Shown here: piece by piece, positions 1-10,900 of the stretch
Position numbering within the stretch: position 1 is the stretch's first letter
How the letters are laid out: each line of letters starts with the position of its first letter
Source of the DNA: Beroe ovata
Taxonomy: Eukaryota; Ctenophora; Nuda; Beroida; Beroidae
Direction of reading: 5' to 3'
Assembly (NCBI GenBank): GCA_946803715.1
Contig: CAMPET010000155.1
Span: 18,650-39,029 of the forward strand
DNA length: 20,380 nt
Position numbers and translations under genes: made by a program
The notes under the pieces: model-generated
Told to the model about the DNA's origin: nothing
The model's input: only the letters and a program-made list of their open reading frames with translations
Databases searched by the model: none

Positions 1-2
1 CC

Positions 3-45
<43 letters not shown>

Positions 46-46
46 A

Positions 47-88
<42 letters not shown>
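1..88. repeat. (CA)n microsatellite
   Basis: CA repeats with two CACT interruptions, reaching the left edge of the window. This is typical intronic simple repeat. Confidence 0.97.
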
Positions 89-92
<4 letters not shown>

Positions 93-663
93 AATTCTTG
101 CAAGTACTTCACATACATAGCTGCGATAGAATGTGATTTCATCTTGTGAAATGAGCTATTTTTAGGCAGTAAATGCGAAATTCTGTTGTGATAACTCAAC
201 ATCTCCTACGATTCCAAAATATTCCCAAAATATTCGAGTTTAGGATATTATGTCCGGCTCAACTTGGAACTAGAAACATATGATATACCACGATCATTCC
301 GTTCCATCGGTTCTTCATTACCCACAATTCCCGCGAAATGTAGTAATTTCATTGAATTCACTCCCAGAGGGAATTTCTCACGTTAAGTGCTGTGCTGCGA
401 CCTCCTGGTAACTCCTCAATGACACCGATTATCGTCTGACACCAGTCTGACACCGCTGTTAGTGCAGGATGAACCATCTCTAGAGAGGTGGTATCCTGAT
501 GTACAAGTGGCGGCTAGACTTCTGTAATACGATTAATTGGTAGGGAGTAAGCGAGTCTTCTGGATTAATCTGCTAGATTGCCGGCCTCGAGGCAGCAGCT
601 ACATGATAATGTGTGAAATCTGGATCACTATCCCAACAAATAGTGGATAGCGAGGTTCGCCAT

Positions 664-747
664 TCTCACCACTTATTTGTGGTATGGGTGATGGTTTACC
701 CCTGCCCTCACCACTTATTCATGGTATGGGGCGATGGTTTATTGGTT
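664..747 (+). repeat. Two copies of a ~42-bp direct repeat
   Basis: CTCACCACTTAT..TGGTATGGG.GATGGTTTA occurs twice about 42 bp apart. The first copy contains a small inverted repeat (ACCAC TTATTT GTGGT). Confidence 0.75.
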
Positions 748-1026
748 TAACCCTCTTCACAAATTCACCAATTACTGGTGAGATGTCCGAGGTCATATCA
801 TGGAATCTCACCCTTTCCCTCTTTCCCTCTCCACAGAATGATATCGTGAAGAAGTGAACAATTCATCAAGTATCATTCCGCGAACACACGTAGTGGTCTG
901 AACACTGGAAATTGCTGTTGTGGTCATTATCTATCCTCCTTGAGATACGGCTCACGTGTTATAAATCTGAATATATGTACAAACGTCTGTGGTCGCTGTG
1001 TAATGTGTACGTGTTTGACTGGGTGG

Positions 1027-1052
1027 GTGTGTGTGTGTGTGTGTGTGTGTGC
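1027..1052. repeat. (TG)n microsatellite
   Basis: An uninterrupted TG run. Open frames across it are artefacts of the repeat. Confidence 0.95.
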
Positions 1053-1130
1053 GCGTGTCTACCAGTGTGTCTGTGGCTGGAGTGTATTTTACCACCAACT
1101 CATTCTCTAAATTGAGTCTAGTGAGCGGGT

Positions 1131-1131
1131 N
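1131..1131. other. Undetermined base
   Basis: A single N as at 4240, so possibly another contig join. Unlike 4240, I see no duplicated sequence on its two sides. Confidence 0.6.
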
Positions 1132-1817
1132 GTGTGTAAACTGCTATAGGTCTGTGTATATGTGTGTTTCTATCTCTGTCGAGGCAGACTCCAGTCAATG
1201 TCTATATTCTGTGATTAGGCTATCAACTTCTGTGACAGAGTGGTCTGTACGGAACCTCACGGTTTCGATTCCTTGTTTAACATGCCGTACAGCAAGGATC
1301 GCCACCGTGTTCGCCAGGCTAGGCACATAACCACTCTGTCTTGACCAAAGTCGATTTTAAATGTCTCGTTGGATTGAAATGCTTCCTTGTGAGTGTGAGC
1401 AATGTGCACGTTCCAGAGTATGAGTACCTATTGAACACACGAAGTGTACATTCATAACTAGAGTGAGGCAACATGTTAACCGCTGTAATTCTCACGATGA
1501 CAATATAATCACAAACCGGTATAATTACATTAGCTGCTCCTAATACCATGAGCTATGTTAAAATGGGGTACACTTAATAGATAAGAACAATAGGTACTGT
1601 ATTCTTGATGGGAGTACCCTATTCTAGCCTCTAGGATATAGTATTTAATGTTCTAATGAAATCATGCGGTGACGTTCTTAGTTAGGTGTTCGAACATACA
1701 GCTTTCGTTCGTGATAAAATGGATGTGTCAAACATAAGCTAAGGGAATGAATTTCGTACACACAAGGACTGTTACTGATCTTGATTCTTCACATATTATA
1801 ATAATGAATATTTTCAG

Positions 1818-1920
1818 GTGTGACGATTGCAGTGCTATCAATGAGTTCTGTTCATGGTGTCCGCTGGAGGGCACGTGTAGCAAACACGAGAGTGCCCCAT
1901 GCTCTGACTACAAAGTAACT
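1818..1920 (+). CDS. PLXN: Plexin exon: PSI domain (PSI2 equivalent)
   Basis: The acceptor ends ATTTTCAG and the donor is GTGAGT. The exon begins with one base completing a split codon and ends in phase 0. It encodes a cysteine-rich PSI core with the pattern CDDC..FCSWC..GTC..C, the CxxC/CxWC spacing of plexin repeats. Joined to the next exon it reads on to SCPRI, as vertebrate plexin PSI2 does (CPQI at the same place). The exon before it, which must end in phase 2, was not found in the window. Confidence 0.88.
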
Positions 1921-4900
1921 GTGAGTATCTTCATCCATTCTGTTCATGAAACACAGAGTATTGATATGTAATTCATGTTTGTTACTCAGCACTCATTTTT
2001 GCGAAAGAAGTGACAACGAAGAATCACCGGCAAATATGAAAATTGTAGCATTTTAATTTTGTTTTATTTAGACCGAATTTATGTTCTTAGTAGGTAAATA
2101 CAGGTTTTTACGTTTTTAGTAATATGTATAACCTTCTCAAATCAAATTTATTATCCATATTCACAAAATCCACCGACGTTGTTTCATTTTGATCGATGAT
2201 ATAATTTCATATCCCTGTTTCCGTATCATATTTATAGTTTACCCCGCTCGATTTAGAAAGTGGAACCCCAATGCCAGTTACTCAAAGTTAAATTTGTCAC
2301 GAAAACGTGCCAAGTCATACGTGTGTGCAGTTTACACTTGACTACACGTTACGTAACTGTGCAGTACTCATTGGCAGAATATCACTGTATCACCATGGTT
2401 TGTTCATTTCAGGATAGTGGCAGCTGTCCGAGGATAAATAGCACCCAACCCGAGAAACTGTCAAGTGTCACGATTAAACAAGTGATTGTTGATGTTGTCA
2501 ATCTACCTGCATACCAGGTTAGTAGCCAAGTGCATTTAGGTCAAGATACAAAGTGGAATTGTTTTGAAAGTTTGAAGGTAGCATGATGACATGTATGGCA
2601 ATATTTGATATTTCAGATATCGAACGTTTATCAATGCAGAATAACTAGCAAGATCAACTCAACGATATTTCGCAGTTTTGATATCTCTCAGTCCCATTCG
2701 ACAAACACTTCAATATTCTGTAATAACGTTGAGGTAAGCATTTTTGTGATTCTTAACTGAATACCGGTAAGGTCCTTTTAATTGTGACACTGACACACAA
2801 ATTGACACATATTTCAGTACAGTGTGTCGCGCGCGAACTGAATTGGAAAGACGCAAACCCACTTTTTCAGCAGACACGACTTTACATTTTGCGCGCGCTG
2901 TAGTTTTGATTTTCAAGATCCAGGTTGCTTCCGTAAGAAATGTAAACAAACCGCCTGATTCCACTTCAATACATTCCATGACTGATGACGACAGACGAAT
3001 ATACCTCTTTTCGTCACATCATACCGCATAGCATCCCATGAAGAATACAGCACAATTCGTCACAGCATACCGCTGACACCACTTTATAACATTCCATGAC
3101 GAATGCACCACTATTCGTCACCAAATACCGCTGACACCACTTTATAACATTCCATGACGAATGCACCACTATTCGTCACAGCATTCCGCTGACACCACTT
3201 CATAACATTCCATGACGTATACACCTCTATTCGTCACATCATTCCGCTGACACCACTTCATAACATTCCATGACGTAAACACCACTCTTCGTCACAACAT
3301 TCCGCTGACACCACTTTGTAACATTCCACGACTGAATATATAGATTCTACTGCAGTAGCTCACATCAGTGATCAAATCCATTAATCAGATCGATTCCGAA
3401 TTTCCAGAGTATCACGTGAACGAAAGTGACGTCATTATCAGCATAATATACAGGTGAGTGTAGTCAACTTGCCCGATGAAATACAAGACTATCGATTAGA
3501 CAATTCTTGATCTGCAATGAGGAAATTCCACATTCTTATGCTAATAATCACCCGCCTCAGAGCTGTTACTCCGGTTGTGAATGTGGTATCTGGTCCATGT
3601 AAGTCACCCCCCTCTGATTACAGTAATACTATCGACACTGATGCTGTTGTTTTGACATTTATCAGTGATGCCTTTTTGACTTTTTCGACCTTATTTTACT
3701 TCCAACCTTTTCGCTATCCCCTGATATAATCTAACCGTCCTTTACAAAATTCCCTCACCCCTTATCATCTCTCCATTATGTGTCACCATGCCCACCATGT
3801 CCTTCCAGTGCCCGTCTATTCGTGTGGGCTGCTCGCTACAGACTGTGTCCAGTGTGTCTCCAAGTACAGCATAGACACATATGGGTGCCGGTTCTGTGGT
3901 AGGTCGTGTGCCTACTCTAACTCAGCTGCCTGTGAAAACAAGTCGGTCAAGGAAGTTAACCAGTGTTTCACCGCGAATACACAGATAGAGAAGGTGAGTA
4001 TTGTACTTTGCTCAGTTTAACACAATTAAACTCGCACTCTAATACATCAGCACTACTGATTCAATAGTTGGTAATGAAATAATATTTCCCAATCGTATTC
4101 AAATCTTCTATACGAACTATCAGTAGGATCAATCAGAGAAGTCGATATCACGGATTAGCAGGATTATATGGTTCACCGCCATTTCGAGTACTCGAAGCGT
4201 GTAGACATATTTCAATCCGGCAAATTCTATCTGAGAGACNCACCACTCCATAACATTCCATGACGTATGCACCACTATTCGTCACAACATACCGCTGACA
4301 CCATTTTATAACATTCCATGACGTATGCACCACTATTCGTCACATCATTCCGCTGACACCACTTCATAACATTCCATGACGTTAATATATAGATTCTACT
4401 GTAGCCCACATCAGTGATCGAATCCATTATTCAGATCGATTCCGAATTTCCAGAGTATCACGTGAACGAAAGTGATGTCATTATCAGCATAATATACAGG
4501 TGAGTGTATTCAACTTGTCTGATGAAATAAAAGACTATCGTTTAGACAATTCTTGATCTGTAATGAGGAAATTCCACATTCTCATGCTAATAATCCACCG
4601 CCTCAGAGCTGTTACTCCGGTGGTGAATGTGGTATCTGGTCCATGTAAGTCATCCCCCTCTGATAACAATAATACTATCGACACTGTTGCTGATGTTTTG
4701 ACATTTATCGGTGATGCTTTTCTGACTTTTTCGACCTTATTTTACTTCAATCATAATCACTATCCCCTGATATAATCTAACTGTCCTTTACAAAATTCCC
4801 TCACCCCTTATCATCTCTCCATTATGTGTCACCATGCCCACCATATCCTCCCAGTGCCCGTCTATTCGTGTGGGCTGCTCGCTACAGACTGTGTCCAGTG

Positions 4901-7900
4901 TGTCTCCAAGTACAGCATAGACACATATGGGTGCCGGTTCTGTGGTAGGTCGTGTGCCTACTCTAACTCAGCTGCCTGTGAAAACAAGTCGGTCAAGGAA
5001 GTTAACCAGTGTTTCACCGCGAATACACAGATAGAGAAGGTGAGTATTGTGCTTTGCTCAGTTTAACACAATTAAACTCGCACTCTAATACATCAGCACT
5101 ACTGATTCAATAGTTGGTAATGAAATAATATTTCCCAATCGTATTCAAATCTTCTATACGAACTATCAGTAGGATCAATCAGAGAAGTCGATATCACGGA
5201 TTAGCAGGATTATATGGTTCACCGCCATTTCGAGTACTCGAAGCGTGTAGACATATTTCAATCCGGCAAATTCTATCTGAGAGACATGTCGCTCTAGACT
5301 TGACCGTCGCTATTGTGAATCTCCTGAAGTTCTTATTACTGGAGTAGTAAATGATAGGATTGGAGAAGCTGAGTAGAAGTTTGCTGCAGACGATACTCCG
5401 TGCAAAGTGAGGGTTGAACGCGAGGGTGTTACTGTTCGAGTAGAGGTAGTGCCATGCAAATAGGGGCAGAGTTGATATGAGGAATGTGAGGGTCACGAGG
5501 AGGACTATCATCGACTTGTGGAGTCTCCTGCCCCGCTCAACTGTGCTCCGTCTGAAGAGTGCTATACAGATGAGCGACACGTTGGCGCCAATCAGAACAA
5601 TGGTCGGAACAAAGTCGAATATTGCAAAGGCAACCTTCTCGAAATACATGTCTACTATTCTCCATGTTGTGTTGAGGTGAACCTCAAACTGACACTGTGA
5701 CTGGATACTGGAGTACGCGATGAATCCTATTTCCGCACTGCGGTAGAAGGAGATGAATGTTGTCCAGGAGGGCACAACCAGGGACGCAGCGAGTACACCC
5801 AGTGACACACCCAACTTGTGGGACTGCTGGACGGGTGCGGCAGCGCTTTGCAGTGGGAACGTACATCGGTATAGCCGGTTCAGGGATAGGAGCACAATGA
5901 GTTGCACGTTAGCGATCATGAATGTGTACTTGTTGGCGAATGTGACACGGCACAGGAACTCGCCCAGGGGCCACGTATTGTGGTGGAGATTGGCGATGAC
6001 CGAGGGCAGGAGAACGACCAGTCCGTGACCGATGTCGGCCGTGGCGAGGTTTAGTATTATCCAAACCTGTGGGTGTGGAGTCGGATTATATATTTCACAC
6101 TATAGTTGGAAGTACGGGTATATATGACGATGAAACACTCGTTATGGAGTGGAGCCAACTTACTGACAACTTGTCCAGTTTGATAGCATCATGTCGAATC
6201 GAACCGTAGAGAACCCATCCGTTCCCAAGGATACACAGTAGAAATGCTATAGTGACCACCGTTGCTATAGCAACGTGTACTGGAAAACTCCTCACATCAA
6301 CTTCGATTGTTGGTACCATCCTTCAATGTTGCTGAGGTAGTGAGTGAGTGAGATAGTGAGGGAGAGGGTGAGTGAAACAGTGAGGAATATAGTTGGGGAG
6401 ATAGTGAGTGATTATGGGATTAGATGAGGACAGCAAAGTTTGTGAACAGTTCTGGGGTGTGATAATCGCAATCAGTGCAATTTGATTTAGGTGTCAGTAT
6501 ACTGATCGTTCAGACGTTGGTACAATTCATGATTTAGGTGTTTAATCCATGGTTATTTGATTGAACCCACAAGACGGCCACCAACTTCAGATACAAAATG
6601 AGGTAGTTTGATCCACATTGAAATTCTGATAAGATAAATATAGGTTGTGTTCTGTTCGACAACAGATCATAAAATCAGCAAAACAAATTTTAGATAGATC
6701 CATGCTATGCAGATTATTTCGATATCCATTATATTATATATTCGTCCCCCTCTCTCCCTGACCAATAATCACAGGATGTGACCACCTGCTCTCCACTCAG
6801 ATAATACCAAGTTGGGGACCAGGCGAGGGTGGTATCGCTGTGACGATTTCGGGTACCAGTCTCGCACAAACGGGGCAAAACATAGAGATAGAGTTCGTTT
6901 TCGCTACCGACGATGGTAGTGAGATATCTGTGGCTTGTCTTGACCCAACGATAAGAAACTCAACAACGTACGTCTACAATTATTGTATTGTCGAAGTCTT
7001 GCATATTGTCAAACTCAAGCATATTGTCAAACTCAAGCATATTTCATAGCACTTCTGACGCCTGATTGAATTGAAAATGTTTTTCGTTGAAATACTCATC
7101 TTTCTCTGTAGCAGCTAAAACTATGAAATAACACCTACAAAGGATCAATTAAATAGAAAACAGGGAGACAAAAGCGCTTGCTGTTGACAACATCTTGACA
7201 ACCATGAATGAATTCTGACATATTACACCCCCATTTTTGGTTGAAATGCTCCTCACTTTAGCCTGTATTTATCCTGGTGAAGCAATAAGAAAAGCTACTC
7301 CATCCGAATCTCCCTTGATTTCTCAGTAAGGAATAGCAAGAAATAGTGAGGAGGGGAGTGGTGAGGAGTCCTCACCACTCTACGGAGTTCCTCCTCACTA
7401 TTTCTCCTCATCTCATCTATTCCAGATTGGAGTGTCGTGTACCGAATTTCATGGCTGCCCTGAAGAAGCAAACTCTACACGAGAAGACAAGTGCGCTAAT
7501 CCGACTAGACTACGGGAACAGTGGAATAGCAACTCATACCTCCAATGAAACATTCACTATTGCAGTGAGTCTCATGTGTACCATCTTTCTTGTAATCGAA
7601 TATCTCCCACACGTGAGACTGAGAGCTCACTTTGCCTCACGATTTGCACTGATTACTTGCTCTGTGCTTACTCACTCCTGTGAATTGCTGGCAATATATG
7701 TAACACGTTCATTATATTTCGATACCATCCGAGTGCAAGGTGTTTTCTAGCTACTTAAGTCGAAAGCTAGATTGCACTGACTGTGACCGTTAGGCATACG
7801 CGCCTACCAGTCCAAAATCCAAATGAAGCATTAAACCGAAAAGGTCGTATGAAAGTATTGTATCATTGACCCCTGCAGGCCTCCTATAAATATTATCAAC

Positions 7901-10900
7901 AATGTGTACTTTAATCTGCGGAAATTACTCGCCATTAAAATTGTCGACATTATTCCGTGATATATTCGATCTAAATTTCTATGAGATTTATTGCGAATAA
8001 CAGCAAATTAACGGTCTAATTTCAGCCTCTCCAAATGTTGACAGTGTTTCCCACGAGTGGGCCAGTGTCAGGTGGAACGCTGGTGACAGTCACGGGTGAC
8101 CCCGTCTGCAATATGGATCAGACACATGTCATGATAAACAACCAGGATTGTACAGACGTCAGGTACGTTTGAATAGCTCGTTGCGTTGAGCTTGGCAATT
8201 AACGCTCGCATACCCACATCCCCATCATATAAAGTGGTTATGATCATGTACTACTTAGACTGTGGGACGGAAAACTTCCTCCAAAATACTCTCACAACAT
8301 AAAATCCAATTATAAATGCTCCGCGCTTTCCTACGAGTTATGATATGACTCTACTCACCCCTCTCCCATTGCCTGCACAGGTGTACTCCCGACTCTAGGA
8401 CGCTGACTTTCCGAACCCCGGAGGGTAGTATATCGACCAGCCTCGTGGAGGTCAGAGTGGGTAACTCAGACCTGTCAAATCACACGTTCTCCTACGAGTC
8501 TGACCCCATCGTGACTGGGGTTAAACCCAACTGTACTCTTGCAGTCGGTGAGTGGATCTTGAATAGTTTGTGAATACTGAATTAGTAGAAAAAATCTCGC
8601 CAAAACAGTGCTAAACTTCTTATAACAAGAAGGAGCTGTAATGAGAGTGGTCCGACACGTGTTTCATGACGAGATAATCATACGGTAACTAAGACATTTG
8701 CATGATTGGGGAGATACAGCCACTGTTGCTCCTTCAGAAAATACATCCTTCTAGCAAAATTACTATCTAACGAAAAATTGGCTGAAAATAGATTGAAAAT
8801 ACGATTGGAAATTAATAAGAGTGTTGAAATTCTGCTGGAACGAAATGAGAAAACATAGTTTGCGAATACAAACTCTTGCCGGAAGCTCAAATTTGTACGA
8901 TTTACAATATCTTACTAAATTAATGGAACAACACGTTTCTTACTAAGAAACTCACTAAGACTAAGAAAAACTCACTAAGAATTTCAGTGAGTTTCTCTAT
9001 GGGAAACAGCGTGCGCCCAAAACTCTGAATTAATATTACATTTACAGGAGGGATGAACGTCACGGTGAGCGGGCGTAACTTCAACCTGATCCAGAATCCG
9101 CTCCTTGTGGTCGACGGACGGACACCCAATCGACGGAGTATCGAGGAAGAGGAGGAGGGTGGTAACAGCGATACCACCACCACCACCTCCGCCGCGAGAC
9201 CAGGCTATAAAATAGTGGTACGGGAGGAAGAGCTTGTTCAGAGAAAAGCGAGTGTTGTCGAGTGTGGGGACGCGGAGAGCGGGGGTTTCAGGGGGCTCGG
9301 CGTTTCCCCCGTTCTCAAGAGCGATACTGAACTTGTGTACACACTGCCAGAGGATATGTCACAATCCTACAGCTACGGGTTCAAGATGGATAATGTGAGT
9401 ACCGTGCGGTTCTGTGCGCGTGATTCCTGCGGATAGACTGCCGATGATTGGTTGATGGGAATAGTTCGTTTTTCAGAGATCTGCGATCGTTTTATCTTTT
9501 TCAAATATAGCACGCATCTCCTCAATCTGGAACGACTCTCATTCTTCTTCGGATTTAAGTTTAGAATATTGAGAAGGTGTTACCAATGGGCAACTTAGGC
9601 ACGCTGTAATCTCGCATTTATATACTTATCGAATCTAGAGTTAAAAGGTATGAAGTCCGCTTACACTACGCACAGGTTGAGAGTTTGTGCACGAATCTGA
9701 AAACCATGGAGGTGATAACAAATCCGTCGGTGATCAGTATCAACTTCGAGAAGAACAACACGTTAACGTGTCAGAGAGGCGAGAGATGCTACATCAACAT
9801 TACCATGACACAGATACACAGGTACATCGTCACACAGATACACTACCGTAACACATGAGCAGTGAGCACCATCACATTGAACATAGCTGATCGATATCAT
9901 GAATGCAAGATCATATCAACCACTGAATAATATTTACTGATACCACTATCACACCATCTGATGACCGTTTGAAGAGAAATATTGTCAACAGATCAATAAT
10001 TAATGGATAGTATGAGATTAGAGCTGATGACCCTCAGTTATACAGCTGCCTCTACTTCTAGACGATATCGAACCTGTTTCCCCGAACTGCCAATACATGG
10101 CCTGATGATGATATCCACATTCGCCGACGATTTTCGCACTATATATTGTTCACATCCTGCACGTTACTATTACTATTTCACTATGTTTCCCAGGTTTGAC
10201 GACCAGGTTGAAGTGATTGTTGGCAAGATGCCATGCATCAACGCGTCCATATCCGTCATATCACGGAGTAACGGCGAGATTGGTGATTTGGGACGGTTTG
10301 TCTGTGTGGTACCGACAGTCGAACAGATCAAAGGTAGCCATTGTTCAATGATTAGATTCAGAAAATATTTTAGAGAAATACTAACAGTCCATATTATTGA
10401 ATTCGATATGTTCTGACGACACCCGCACTGGCTAAATTTAGACCCCGTAGAGAGTCAACTGGAAGACGGTGGCAAAACGAAGCGATCTATCCTGGGGCAG
10501 GAAATCAATGCGAAGTATCGGGTACGATTGCAAATCAGTAACTACAGAAAGGAGATTGGTTGGGTTGTGTTCATGGAAGGAGGTTTCCCCATGAAGTTTG
10601 TCTACATTGGAGCAGGTATATTTCCCTGTGTCCCAGTGTTTGTGTGTGAACATACTGTGTACACTGTACTGCGTGCTGGTATGCTTTTGTGTGTGTGTGC
10701 AGTGTGTGTACTGTGTGTGTGTGAGTGTGAGTGTATCAGTATTTTTGCGATTGTGTGTGTCTGTGTCTGCGGTTTTTTCACTACAATACTGCACGAAATC
10801 TTGACTCCCCCTATTACACCCAGGCGCATTGCTGTTTCTCGTTCTGATCATCATAATCTCGCTGGCTGTCAAGAACTGGAAGGACAAACGACACATGATA

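Larger units (their letters stand above)
1..1817. other. Intron or upstream sequence without a supported exon
   Basis: The plexin exon preceding 1818 must end in phase 2 and encode part of TIG1 and the start of the PSI. I checked acceptor/donor-like sites, including CCTCTCCACAG at about 827-837, but all three frames after it close at once. The stretch holds a CA tract, a short tandem repeat at 664-745, a TG tract and an undetermined base at 1131. Confidence 0.5.
3197..4239 (+). repeat. First copy of a ~1.04 kb direct duplication
   Basis: This block is repeated at an offset of about 1046 bp at 4241-5285, with a few percent substitutions and small indels. It covers the end of the 58-bp minisatellite, three plexin exons and the last 92 bases of the antisense GPCR gene. 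The coding differences I checked between copies are synonymous (GAC/GAT for Asp, GTT/GTG for Val). The block stops at an undetermined base at 4240. Confidence 0.95.
4241..5285 (+). repeat. Second copy of the ~1.04 kb direct duplication
   Basis: This copy starts within the minisatellite and carries plexin exons at 4456-4499, 4607-4644 and 4855-5039, all with intact splice sites. It runs without a break into the rest of the GPCR gene, so it is the copy contiguous with downstream sequence. The third exon encodes the same protein as copy 1. Confidence 0.95.

Noticed and set aside
827-900. Strong-looking acceptor CCCTCTCCACAG as a missing upstream plexin exon
   Set aside because: All three frames after it hit a stop within a few codons.
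912-1330. Overlapping frames rich in Cys-Val next to the TG tract
   Set aside because: They arise from TG repeats and span an undetermined base. A tail segment ending near SIPCLTC looks faintly like the end of a sema domain, but the donor phase does not fit exon 1818 and the order of domains would be wrong.
2869-2953. Possible extra plexin exon after CTTTTTCAG
   Set aside because: One frame is open and ends at a GTAAGA, but the sequence has no TIG or PSI similarity, and the flanking exons already align with vertebrate plexins without a gap.
3013-3340. Regularly spaced repeats as a CRISPR array
   Set aside because: The repeat is a continuous 58-bp tandem unit with no unique spacers, in a eukaryotic intron.
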